Below are positions 44,501 through 55,578 of a stretch of 64,000 nucleotides of DNA, in pieces. Below the pieces are notes generated by a model, which saw only the letters and a program-made list of their open reading frames with translations, was not told the origin of the DNA and made no database searches. Made by a program: the position numbers and the translations under genes. This stretch comes from Bactrocera neohumeralis. Taxonomy: Eukaryota; Arthropoda; Insecta; Diptera; Tephritidae. The DNA is taken from positions 73,214,215 through 73,278,214 of the forward strand of contig NC_065920.1 in the NCBI RefSeq assembly GCF_024586455.1, written 5' to 3'. Every line of letters starts with the position of its first letter. The stretch's first letter is position 1.

Positions 44501-47500
44501 CTTCAGTGTATCATACCGTGGGAACGCCAAATGCTTACGGTGGAGTCTTGCCAATGCGGAACAAGTGCACAAGACGTGTTCCATGTTTTCCTTGGTGCTT
44601 TGCTCTAGACACTTCCAGCAGTCTTCTCAATCTTTTAGCACCAATCTGTGGGCGTTTATATCGAGTGCCAATAGGAATTTTGTGTACTTTAGTTATGCAC
44701 AATGCATGGGTTTCTCAATGTTGAGCACGTTTTCGGTTAGCCGCACGCCATTTTTGGCAATCTCAATGCCTTTGTGTCCTGGCACCCAGCAGAAGTGAAA
44801 TTGCTTATTTCTGGCAACACTTTCCACTGCTGCCCTGCTTCCTAAATGAGCGTACTAAAAAATAACTGTTCAATTTGATACTGTTCACTTAGGTTTTTCT
44901 GTCTGAGTACAGTACAGTTTTGTGCCAACTAGGCAGATTTTTTCGGTTAAAATAATCTGAAACTAAAAAAATAAAAAAAAAAATTAATATTTTTATTTCA
45001 CATGAATATAGATAATTATCAAAGGACTAGTCAACATTTTAGACTAAACAAGTAAGGAAGGGCTAAGTTCAGGTGTCACCGAACTTTTTATACTCTCGCA
45101 TGATAAAGTGATAATAATTTACATATTTTTTTATTTTGCTGTAAAATTAATTAGATTAGATCAGTTTGTGTACTTTGAGTATTGAATTGTATTTTCATTT
45201 CCTAATGTATATATTATACAGAGAAGGCATCAGGTGGAATTCAAAATAGCTTTATATTGGAAGAAGGCGTGGGTGTGAACCGATTTCACCCATATTTCGT
45301 ACATGTCATCAGGGTGTTAAGAAAATATTATATACCGAATTTCATTGAAATCGGTCTAATAGTTCCCGAGATATGGTTTTTGGTCCATAAGGTCCCATTT
45401 TCAATTTTTAAAAAAAGCCTGGGTGCAGCTTCCTTCTGCCATTTCTGACGTTTTTTGTCATTCATTGTATATGGAAATGCCTGAAGGAAACGACCCTATA
45501 GAATTTGGTTGGCATAGCTATAGTAGTTTTCGAACAAAAACCTTATTAGGGGACGGGGTCACACCCACTTATATATGCCCCTCCCTAATGCGATCCTTTG
45601 TGCCAAATTTAACTTTAATATCTTTATTTATGGCTTAGTTATGACACTTTATAGGTTTTCGGTTTTCGCCATTTTGTGGGCGTGGCAGTGAGCCGATTTT
45701 GCCCATCTTCGAACTTAACCTTCTTATGGAGCCAAGAAATACGTGTACCGAGTTTCATCATGATATCTCAATTTTTACTCAAGTTACAGCTTGCACGGAC
45801 GGACAGACGGAGACAAACATCCGGATTTTAACACTACGCGTCACCCTGATCACTTTGGTATATATAACCCTATATCTGACTCTTTTAGCTTTAGGACTTA
45901 AAAACAACCGTTATGTGAACAAAACTATAATACTCCCTTAGCAACTTTGTTGCGAGAGTATAAAAAAGATGGCGGCAGAAAAAGTAGTTTTTTAGCTTAC
46001 AAAATCAAAAATATTATCAAAAATCTTATTCCTTCGGACATTATCTGATAAACTTAACCTAGACATTTGAAAAAGGAACTGCATTTGCACATTTGTGAAT
46101 TTGTTTGCTTTTTTGAAACAAATGAAACACAGAATATTTATTTATTCTTGAAAACGGGTTCACAATTGTGACCTTTTTTGACGGATGCTCTCACGCAAAC
46201 GCCTCAATACGGCCAAATTGAACTCTTTTTTGACCGTCTGCCTCTCCAGAACAAATTCACGATGCACCAAACCCTGAATATTGAAAAAAAAAATGAAAAT
46301 CACCTTGATTTTTGTGCAGCGTTGGCGTGGTTTTTTTTTTGGTTTCGGCCCATTTTTTCCCACCCAATTCCGATCATTGTTGACTTGTTCGCATGTCAAA
46401 CTCATAAACCCATGTCTAATTGGCACTTATAATGTTCTCCATGAATGTGGAATCGAAATTCGTACGATCAAGCATTTCCAAAGAGAAGTGCTTTCGGTAC
46501 TCTTTTTGAAAAGAAATGCAGCTTTATTGGGATGAGGCGAGCAAGAACGAGTTTCATACTCAAAATATTCACCAAAATCATTACAACGGACTTGCGAGAG
46601 ATGTCGAACTCTATTTCCATCTCTCTAACACTTTACTGTCCATTTTCAAGCAACATATTCTTCACTTTTTTAATATTTTAATCAGTTGAAGAGGTCGAAG
46701 GTCGTTCAGAACGAAGCATATTTTCAAAGATCTCCCGATCGTCTTTTAAAGGCCTTGTACCACTCGTAGGCTTCTGTTTTTGATAAAACCGAATTAGCGT
46801 AAGTCTTTTCCAACATTCGCAATGATTCTGCATTAATTTAGTTAGAAATATAAAGTTTGAGTCAAATTCTTTGTTCGATATTTTTATCCATTGTAAAAAT
46901 CGCAACGCACTACTGAGCTGTATCGACTTAGCAACTGCTGTTAACAAACTGGCTGATAGATGGCATTCCTATTTAGCGTAGTAATTAAAGTCAGTCCTAT
47001 CAACTTAGCAAAATAAATTTCTTGGAAATATCATTTACCCGGGAATTCAGTTATAATATCCGGGTGCTTTTTTATTACAATATACAGTTTTGGTTAAGGG
47101 AATAAGTCCAACCTTTGTCAAGTGATCAAGTCATTTACGAGAAGTGTTGACTTCTTTCTGTCAATCAGAGAAATCGGTGGCAGAAGCACATCGAGTACTA
47201 CAAAAAGTTTACGGAGCTGCTTCCCCAAGTGTAACAACGTGTCGTGGCTGCTTTCGTTGCTTTAAATACGGCGATTTCGATATTACCAACCATCCGGTGA
47301 AGGAAGAAAAACCTTTAATCGTCAACTAGAGACGTTTTACCATGGGGATCCATGTCAAATGCAACAAGAGCTTGCTACAGCATTGGGAGTCGCCTGCTAA
47401 GCTATTTCAAAGCGACTACATGTGCTGGGAATGTTTCAGAAACAAGGAACTTGGGTTCCTGATGATTTCAATACAAGGAAAAAAAGTGATTTTGCTACAT

Positions 47501-49023
47501 GGCAACACTCGACCTCACGAAAACACTTAAATAAGAAGTCCTATCCCACCTCTTATATTATTATTATATTATTATCTGTTCTTAGTTAATAGCTTTTCAA
47601 TAACATGAAATTTTTGAATTTTTAACTTTTAAATTTAATACTAACGCTTTCATGTCAGTTTAACGCTAATTACAATTTTGACAATTTTTTAAAAATCCCT
47701 TAAAAGTAATATTTTAAAAGCCAAGGATTAAAATCATTTAATGAAATATTCTTCAGAATATTTTATTACCGTTTCTCATTAAGGTACAGTCTGTCTTCAG
47801 AGGCCTAAAATGTAAATACTTTTTCGTTTCAGGTTTGTTTTGAAAATATTTGTTTCTTTGCCTTTAACACGACTATCGAACAAAAATCACAAGGTTCAAA
47901 CGACTATAGAATAAAACTATAGCACCTTGAATTTGATTGATCTCATATGAAAGCCATTAATCCCCAATTTTTTAATATTATTCTACATGCTTTATGCCTT
48001 ATTGGCCGTCTAAAAATCACAAATCGTTCTCACAACAAAATAATAAATTTTATTATAATTGCGAAGGAATTTAAATCAAAAGCAAAGCCTTGTGATAGTA
48101 GCATTCTATACATAGATCTCAGATCACAACTTTAAATTATTACATCAAGGAACTTAATATTTGAATGTTTTAATTTTTCATACTTCATTAATTATATTCC
48201 ATTATTATTTATTTTCCAGTTGGCGATCTACCCGTTTGCAAACAAAGCAGCCCTGAATTAAACGACTGCATGAAAAATCTCTTACAAAAGTCCTTGCAAC
48301 GCCTGAAAAACGGCGATCGCGATTTGAATATACCGATAATCGATCCGTACAAGCTAAATCGCACGACATTTCAGTATGCCAGTGGCACCATACGCGGACG
48401 CATAATAATGCGTGATGGACTCACATATGGATTTTCGAAATTGGAAATCAAATCGCTCGACTTTAAAATAAATGGTAATAAAGTCTCAATAAAATCGCTC
48501 TCATTTGTGCCAGTGATAACAATCGTGGGCAATTACAAGGCAGAATTAATACTAAACAATATACAATTGCGGCCCAAGGGTGTCTTCAATGTGTCGCTGG
48601 GTGAGTTGCTATATTTGATGAATGTGAATTTAATGCGATAAATTTTTTTGTTGTTATTTGCAGTGAATGTGAATATTGACCAATCATATGAGGGTACTTT
48701 CTACGAGGCGGATGGTCATCGTTTTGTGCGCATGAGCAGATTCCACGCTGAGCCTAAGGTTGGCGACTTTAAACTGTCGGCCACTGGTGTGTTTCCCGAC
48801 CCAACATTGAGTGAGTGAAATTTATTATTAAATTAGGAATGTGGCGTTAAAAATAATCCTTTTTTTTGCAGATGAGCTTGCTGTAAATATTGTGAATCAA
48901 TATTGGCGTCAAATCTTTCAAGTTTTCTTGCCCGAAACACGTCAATACTGGGGCCCAATGCTGCTGCAACAGCTCAATGATGTTATGTCTGTTGTGCCAT
49001 ATGATGTTTTTGTTGTTGATTAA
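41543..49023 (+). CDS. Takeout/JHBP-like secreted carrier protein, gene 2, with mucin-like N-terminal extension
   Basis: Exons 41543-41864, 48220-48600, 48664-48810 and 48872-49023 join in phase 1 to give 333 residues. Residues 1-23 are a signal peptide (MHLRQVLGHACVFVFFCWSV then CAQ). Residues 24-107 are Thr/Ser/Ala-rich low complexity, unusual in this family and probably O-glycosylated. Exon 2 starts the JHBP domain: C-x9-C (VCKQSSPELNDCM), RLKNGDRDLNIPIIDPYKL, FSKLEIKSLDFKINGNKV. Exon 3: NVNIDQSYEGTFYEADGHRF. Exon 4: VNQYWRQIFQVFLPETRQYW, ending VPYDVFVVD. Intron 1 is 6.36 kb and full of LINE, mariner and repeat fragments; the other introns are about 60 bp. The exon 1 link is inferred from phase, signal peptide and orientation. 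AATAAA lies at 49233. Confidence 0.85.
42058..42172 (+). mobile_element. LINE 3' UTR scrap
   Basis: Shares AGCAAGTGAACTCCATCTGG, AACTGGTCTATGC and GGCTTATTGGCTTACCAGAT with 40740-40826, and ends in TTTAACCTAACG, the same short TAACC-type tail. Confidence 0.6.
42250..43005 (+). repeat. Family A repeat with internal ~155-bp tandem array
   Basis: TATAGCATATAGCTGYCATAC-type blocks recur near 42404, 42551, 42712 and 42867 (spacing 147-161 bp). The outer parts are family A (ACACCTGGAAGGAAGCGTCG at the left; TTTTTATACCCTTTTAGTC then TGTTAACGTTTTTACTTC at the right). Noncoding. Confidence 0.7.
43006..44290. other. Intronic DNA, with an A/T homopolymer-rich block
   Basis: No gene. 43335-43470 is nearly pure A/T with long A runs. 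Short TATGTATG and ATATAT simple repeats occur near 43650 and 44040. Confidence 0.45.
44291..44840 (-). mobile_element. LINE 3' end with RNase H remnant and (TTAGG)n-type tail
   Basis: Minus strand: FCWVPGHKGIEIAKNGVRLT (RNase H C-terminal block, about 44800-44730), then E-D-C-W-K-C-L-E-Q-S-T-K-E-N-M-E-H-V-L, LCTCSALARLHRKHLAFPRY and SIVRPQSLLKF. The 3' UTR matches 40740-40826. The element ends in four GGTTA repeats on the plus strand (44296-44315), i.e. AACCT repeats on its own strand. Plus-strand open frames here are shadows. Confidence 0.7.
45047..45967 (+). repeat. Interspersed repeat, family B, nearly complete
   Basis: Begins ACAAGTAAGGAAGGGCTAAG and the hairpin AAGTTC-A-GGT..ACC-GAACTT (45065-45086), then TTTATACTCTCGCATG. 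Ends TTGTTGCGAGAGTATAAAAA, the inverse of that start. The interior has GGACGGACAGACGGAGACA and CATCCGGATTTTAACACTA. The open frames within (45257-45941) show no protein-family resemblance. Confidence 0.65.
46160..46950 (-). mobile_element. Mariner transposase remnant
   Basis: Minus strand: LRMLEKT-like helix (about 46830), YQKQKPTSGTRPLKDDREIF and RSERPSTSSTD (about 46700), then after a gap GKNGPKPKKKPRQRCTKIKV, GLVHREFVLERQTVKKEFNL and VLRRLRESIRQKRSQL (46160-46360). The catalytic middle is deleted or frameshifted. It lies within intron 1 of takeout-like gene 2, opposite to the gene. Confidence 0.65.
47140..47530 (+). mobile_element. Mauritiana-type mariner N-terminal remnant
   Basis: Codons: CQSEKSVAEAHRVLQKVYGA, RCFKYGDFDITNHPVK, then in another frame DPCQMQQELATALGVA, ISKRLHVLGMFQKQGTWVPD. 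This is the N-terminal helix-turn-helix pair of a mauritiana-like mariner. The catalytic domain is missing after about 47480. Confidence 0.6.
47531..48219. other. End of intron 1, takeout-like gene 2
   Basis: No feature recognised. Ends in the polypyrimidine stretch and TTTTCCAG acceptor before 48220. Confidence 0.4.
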
Positions 49024-49232
49024 TATTTTTACTGAGGTAGTGGTTTTGAGTTGTACTGTTCAGTTATTGGTGAAATTATATAGCAGCAGAGCAAGTTCGG
49101 CGCTTAAGTCTTTTGTTATTACCTTCATTGGTAGACGCCGGCGTTGCAAAATGGAAAAAATCTTGAGAGTATTAAGTGCTTGTAATTGTTATGACTTTCA
49201 TTTTGTAATGCAATCGCGTTTTTGTAATTTTT

Positions 49233-49238
49233 AATAAA
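49233..49238 (+). terminator. Poly(A) signal of takeout-like gene 2
   Basis: AATAAA about 210 bp past the stop codon. Confidence 0.5.
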
Positions 49239-49429
49239 AAAGAAATTCTAATTATAAACGTTTTTGTTGAGGTTTGAAAAATCATCGAAGTCACGTGTGT
49301 ACAAACACGAAACACTGTCACGAGAGTGTATTACAAACTGATACTCATTCAAAATGCATGCTTAGGAGTAGATAATGTGATTAAAAATATGTATGTATAT
49401 ATAATACATATATGTAATGTGTATGTGAT

Positions 49430-50330
49430 TAGCCCATTCGATTTAGCCCGCTGTCATTCTGTATATACATGAACTAGAGCGTCAGTTTGTGAGATATTGA
49501 TCTGAAATTTTGCGCCCGTTCTTATCTCCCTAAGAAGCTGTTTATTTGCTAGAACCACAAATATCGCGCCAATATAGCATATACCTGCCATATAAACTGA
49601 TCGATCCAAAACCGGTTCTTGTATGGAAAACTCTTACATTTGGCTAGATATTTTCACGAAATTTTGCATAAAGTATTACTGAAAGCAATGCTTAAAATTC
49701 TGAAGAAATCGTTCAGATTGAACTACTTTAGTCTATACCTGCCATATAAACTGAACGATCAAAAACAAGTTCTTGCAAAGAAAACTCTTTTATTTGACAA
49801 GATATTTTTACGAAATTTTGTATAAAATATTACTAAAGATAACCCTACAATTACCGAAGAAATTGTTCAGATCGGACTACTATAGCATATAGCTGCCATA
49901 CAAACCGGCTGACCAAAGTCAAGCTCTTGAATGAAAAACTCTTTTATTTGACAAAATATATCTTTCAGATATTTGGCACAATTTATTGCTGAAGATAATG
50001 CTACCGTTATCGAAGAAATTGTTCAGATCGGATCAATATAGCATACAGCTGTCATACAAACCGACTGACTATAATCAAGTACTTGTAAGAAAAACTTTTT
50101 TATTTGACAAATTATTTTCACGTAATTTGGCATAAATTATAGCTTAAAGTAACGCTACAATTACCGAAGAAATTGTTCAGATCGGACCACTATAGCATAT
50201 AGCTGCCATACAAATGTATCGCTCCAAATCAAGATAAAGACCTTTTTATACCTTTTTATGCTATAAGAAATACGCCTGTAAAGTGTAGTATAGCTTCGGT
50301 TCAGGCGAAGTAAACGTATTTACTTGTACA
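49430..50330 (+). repeat. Family A repeat with five ~155-bp tandem units
   Basis: TATAGCATATAGCTGCCATAC-type blocks recur near 49572, 49728, 49878, 50034 and 50188, each followed by an AAAACTCTTTTATTTGAC block and AGAAATTGTTCAGATCGGA. The outer right part has TTTTTATACCTTTTTATGC and CTTCGGTTCAGGCGAAG. It is the longer sibling of 42250-43005. Confidence 0.7.
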
Positions 50331-51224
50331 TGCTTCCCAATCCAAACCCTGTCATGTATATACATATGTACATTTATTTATTCATTTGTACTTACAAGTG
50401 TTCTTAGACAGCTGTCAATTACAATTGTCTGGCGCACTTAATGTCCGCGTATGTGTACGTTGATTGCTTCGGAAATTACTTCAAATTTAATTAGCAATCA
50501 AGCATGCAAAATCATTTACGTATTCTGTATACATATTGCCTCACTTTTTGCTTGTAAAATTTCATTTATACATTTTACTAGCTTGTTATGAGGGCAGTTA
50601 ACGATTTGTGTTTTTTTTGTTTATTAACATTAAAATTAGATTGTGCGCAAATTGTTTAAAGATAATAATGTAAACATAATCTAAGCATGCTCCCGTAATT
50701 ACAATATTTATATAATAATTGTAAGGAAATCGAATAAAATAAAAATTATTCTTTGTACTATCCGTATCAGGCATCGATATTCAATAGTATAATATTTCCT
50801 CTGGCATTATATACATCAATGTATAGTATATGTATGGTACATAAAAGCATATGCGCTGTGTTCATATGCAGCGATTCGTGAATTTTACGGTCATGCACTT
50901 CTGCCAATACTCGCGTGACTTTTTCTTAAACTTTGTAATCCATACTATTAATATGCGAGTCACGTTTCACCTTGAAAAATGGTAAAATGGAAGAAAATGA
51001 AATTTTTGCTGCAGAAAACATACAATTATATGAGTAGGAGTGAACCTTAAATATTTTTCAGTCATATATAATTTTTCTATAAATGTTTGGGGGAACTACT
51101 CTTCAAGAGTCTTTTGATGTTTGGAGCTTCAGGTTGTGCTAGAAATTAAGTACGCCACAAGTGGTGAGTTACATATCTAAAGAACTATCTTGAGAAATAT
51201 TTATACTACTTTAAACCTGCCTAG
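50331..51224. other. Intergenic, no gene recognised
   Basis: AT-rich DNA with scattered TATATACATATG simple sequence. Nothing else supported. Confidence 0.4.
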
Positions 51225-51587
51225 AAGTTTAGCGTTGACTTTAGATATCCGCAACGCTTTCAACAGCGCTAGATGTCCTTGACTACCTCAGAGCTGTGGT
51301 GCGGAGCAGACTAATAAAAGATCTAAGCTTATGGACAAGCCGCAAGTTCGGAGAAGTAGATTTTTACATAACCCAGTTGTTATCTGGTCACGGATACTTC
51401 AAAAAGTACCTGCACAGAATGGTAAGAGCCGTCATGCCTATACAACGACGCGACAGAAGACAAACTTAACACATATTCTTTGAATGCGTGCGCTGGCAAC
51501 GAGAACGGACCCCCATAGAAACATAAACACATTTTCCACCCCCTTACCCGCAAAAAAAAAAAAAAATAAATAAATAAAAAGTTTAGC
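51225..51587 (+). mobile_element. 5'-truncated R1-like LINE with target duplication and A-rich tail
   Basis: AAGTTTAGC flanks the insert at 51225-51233 and 51579-51587. Inside are DIRNAFNSAR-like codons (about 51240), then, after a deletion of most of the RT, DFYITQLLSGHGYFKKYLHR (about 51360-51420) and a degraded F-E-C-V-R-W zinc block. The 3' end is a run of about 15 A and TAAA repeats (51552-51578). Confidence 0.65.
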
Positions 51588-52708
51588 TTACCAAGGGCAA
51601 TCTATACCACGTAAGTAGTAAAATATATTTTTTTCCAAAAGAATATTCAACGTATTTATCTCACCCTAGCCCTATACTATCTTTTCATTTATGTTTGAGT
51701 GTCCTAGTGTCCTTTTATCATTAAAGTTTGTACTTCTGTTAGTGCTTTAGCAAAATTTGGCACTTACTAAGTGCTTAACATTATACTAGTTTGCATCTTC
51801 AACAGCTTCAGGAGTTTTGTGTGAGAACTGCGTGATTTTAGTTCAACATTTTCTGTTCTTACGAAAAATTGTTTGATAACACATATTCTGAAATATTTAC
51901 AAGGAAATGTATCAGAATACTGTAAGCGTTAACATTAGAATAGTCTAACTTGCAGACCACTATCATGCTGAGCAGTCTCTGAGGATCATTATCTTGATGA
52001 TGCACCAAGAGGAATTTTTGATCACATTAACGGGTTATGTCCACATCCAAAAGAACCATATGGGTACGCGCTTGGATATGAAAATGTTCAGGGAAAGTCT
52101 TATTGCACAGTTTCTATAAATGTACCTGGAAAAATTCGACTTTAGGCATTTGTTATTGAGTTCACACAAGTTTTCAATACTGAATTGTTTCACGTTCGAA
52201 AATATGTATGTGTAATAATAAGTATGTATTTTAAAACCTCGAAGACACTGCTTTGTTATAATGCCTCTTTCTCTGCTCAACAATAACCGAAATAGTTGTA
52301 TGAAATAGGTCTCCAATTTTTCAGCGCGCTTATGGTTTGTAAAGATTTAGTTCCCAATACTGAGTTTTTTGAGGATTTTCTGCAATATATGAAATGTTCC
52401 GCCAACGAGTTTTATCATTTTTACTACAATAATGTTCGAGGATAATCAGTTAATCCATTCCAATGACAGTCGGGTCTAAGTAACCGGAATGTACCAGGAC
52501 TTTTATCCGACCAAGGACTGTCAACTCGGCACCATGCCTCGAAATTACTTCAGGAATAGTTTCTGCCGCTACAATAATAACAGAATAATAAGTTATAAAA
52601 ATTTATATGTAAAAATTACGTGCCACGTTGTTTGTCCGCGATGGACTCTTAGTCTAGTTCGACCCAACTTAGAAGATAGGATAATAAAAACAATACATAA
52701 ATAAACAA
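51588..52708. other. Intergenic, no gene recognised
   Basis: No coding family, repeat array or RNA gene identified. Confidence 0.4.
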
Positions 52709-53202
52709 GAAAAAAACCGTTAACTTCGGTTGCACCGAAGCTAAATACCCTTCACAGGTGCATTTCTGTTGGTAACTATGTGTTCAGTTTTTATGGAGGC
52801 TATATGCTATAGTTAACCGATCTGATCAATTTCTTCGGAGATTACATTGCTGCCTTAGAAAATAATATATACCAAATTTCGTGAATATATCTTGTCAAAT
52901 GTGAAAGTTGTCCATACAAGCATTTGATTCCGATCATTCAGTTTGTATGACAGCTATATGTTATAGTGGACCGATATCGGCAGTTTCTTGAAGAGAAAAT
53001 GACGTTCACAAAATTTCAAAACGATATCTTAAAAATTGAGGGACTAGTTCGTATATATACAGACAGACAGACGGACATGGCTAAATCGACTCAGCTCGAC
53101 ATACTGATCATTTATATACATATATACTTTATAGGGTCTCCGACGATTCCTTCCGGGTGTTACAAACTTCGTGACAAACTTAATATACCCTGTTCAGAAA
53201 AA
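52709..53202 (-). repeat. Family A repeat, clean single copy
   Basis: Starts with an A-rich stretch and ACCGTTAACTTCGGTTGCAC; the hairpin CTTCGGT-TGC-ACCGAAG is at 52734-52750. Contains GTATGACAGCTATATGTTAT and ACAGACAGACAGACGGACAT, and ends AAACTTAATATACCCTGTTC. Read on the minus strand it starts with a TATACCC-type stretch, like 24376. Confidence 0.65.
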
Positions 53203-54149
53203 TAAAAGTACAGTGCAAGCTCTATTAACTGGACAGGAAGACTGTTAATCAAACTTTTGGAAACCAGCCTTAAATTTGTTATTTTTTCCAATGAAATTTA
53301 TTTGTATGAACATATTCAAAATTGAACCTGAAGTACAATCCCTTGGATTCTTATACTGACAAAAACGTTTATTCGTAAATAAAATTTTCACTGTATTGAA
53401 GAGTTTATTATATGAATAATAATATAAAATGTATACCACAGCAATGGGAGGCCGGATCCACTAAGCTACATTTATTTTACATTAGAGGTAAGGCGATATT
53501 ATATTATATACCATAGAGTAATCTAAGCACTGCCAGCATAAGTAGTTGAAAGCTCGTCTCTATACAATATATCGTTTTATTAATTTAAAAATAAACACAT
53601 GTAATATTCTTTTCAATGGTTTTACCAGTTACACTCTGTTTATTTAAAAGTTGCACTCACGTTGCCATTAGTGTAAATATTATTTTATTAATGTTTGCCA
53701 AGTGAAAATAACAAATATTATCAAAGCAAACTTGCTGAGTCATAATTGTAGGCTGTCAATTGCGATGTGTGGAAAAATTAAATTTCAACAGCTTAATGAA
53801 AACGTAAGCAACAAAACCTGTTTGAAAACAAAATCATTAGCTAAGATAATTAACAACTTGAAATAGTCAGCATGTTACAAAAACTAGTTTTTAAGTAAAG
53901 ATACTCTAGAACTTTTATTTACTATACTTACAATATGTAAAAAATGTTTGACTATTGATATATAATTAGAAATCGTTAAAATTTGGCATATTGACAAATT
54001 TACATCCAGTTTTTGCTTAAGTTTACACGAAAATCTCAAAACATATCACTGGTGGAATATATAATGATATTTTGATGCAATAAGTCAACTTTATGTTGTC
54101 GGAATACGTATCGCCACCTAAAAAGCAAAAAAACATTTTATAAAAAAAT
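53203..54149. other. Intergenic, no gene recognised
   Basis: AT-rich. Nothing supported. Confidence 0.4.
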
Positions 54150-54600
54150 CGAAAATCGGTACCAGATATAATAGAGATTAGATTAGATAACCATTTTATA
54201 ACGAAAACTCAAATCTTATTTCACTTTGAGTATACCTGTATGATAACCAATTTATAACCTATACTCGAATTTTGTTTCAATATGAGTGCAGCTGTATGAT
54301 AACCAATATATAACCATTTTATAACCAGAACTAAAATTTTGTTTCCATATGAGTGTACCTGTATGATAACTAATCTATAACCATTTTGTAACCAGAACTA
54401 AAATTTTGTTTCCATTTGAGTGTACCTGTATGATAACTAATCTATAACCATTTTATAACCAATCTATAACCATTTTATAACCATTTCATAACCATTTTAT
54501 AACCAATTTATAACCAATTTATAACCAAAACTCAAATTGTGTTTTACTTTGAGTGGTAGACTTATGAAAAGTAATATTACTTTATTTTGCATTTTAGATG
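54150..54600 (+). repeat. Repeat family C, longest array
   Basis: Contains many ATAACCATTTTATAACC units with TTTGAGTGTACCTGTATGAT linkers, collapsing to 11-bp TTTATAACCAA monomers at 54440-54530. Ends with ACTTATGAAAAG and TTATTTTGCATTTTAG as in 27490-27780. Confidence 0.7.
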
Positions 54601-55199
54601 ATGATATACATACATATAAGTTGCAATTGGGGCCTTGGCAAGTGAGTAGTGAATCCTCAAATCATATTAGAAGCTCTTCATTAAAGTTTATGTTAAGAGA
54701 AGAAATTGGAGAAACCACAGTTCGCATATATGGACCCCCGAAAGTTACTTTGTGATTAAACAAAAATATGATAAGATAGTTGAGAAATAAAAAACACGCT
54801 ACCCTGCTCACTACTTGATGAACGATATTCACTCGCTCTCATTTCGTTAAACATAACACCAAAATTGATCCAAACTGGCAAAAAAGCTGTAGTTTTAGGT
54901 ATTTTAACAAACATCTTTATTATCGCCATAAAAATAGACTATTTTTAAGTCAATACCAGTATGTTCAGTCTTAGTTAAATTTTTCATCCATATTTTAAAA
55001 GCCCTGGGTGGCATTACAAGTACTTTTAGTGCCTTCAGCGAATCTTGGTTTTTTTGATTTCGGTTAAATTTTGGACCGCTATTCGTTGGGTGCTGTATAG
55101 TTTCGACGTCATATTCATAAGCCAACAAATTGTCACAAGCAGTGTTGCGTTTGATGCATGTCCTTTTAAAAACCTTTATTAAATGTAATATTTGAAAAT

Positions 55200-55578
55200 G
55201 TTTCGTGTCCTCCTACCAAAACTTTAACCAAAATGCGTTGACATTATTCATAAGAGATAATGATATTATAGCATCCTTTTGGGACCTTTATTGTATGTAA
55301 TTTTTGCAAAAGATTCGGGACATCATACCCAAAACTTTAACCAAAATGTGTTGACACGTTCCCTAAGAGATATTGAGACCCTCTGCTATCTCTCAGATGA
55401 CAACACGACAATTTTCGTTGTTGACGTCATTAACAAAAGTGCAAAAGATACGGGTCTTCATACCCAAAACTTTAACCAAATGTTTTGCCATGTTTCATAA
55501 GAGATATTAAGCCGCTCTGCTATCTCTCTGATGACAATACATCAATTTTCGATGTTGACGTCATTAACAGTGGTTGAT
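55200..55578. repeat. ~135-bp tandem duplication
   Basis: Two units (55304-55438 and 55439-55575) share CATACCCAAAACTTTAACCA, AAGAGATATT, CTGCTATCTCTC-GATGACAA and TTGACGTCATTAACA. A partial third unit lies at about 55213-55262. Small open frames across it are repeat-derived. Confidence 0.65.

Noticed and set aside
45257..45941. Series of plus-strand open frames in family B repeat
   Set aside because: They lie within a noncoding interspersed repeat whose other copies do not keep the frames.
54904..55128. 74-codon minus-strand open frame
   Set aside because: Not recognised as any family and no promoter or conserved motif; cannot be supported as a gene.
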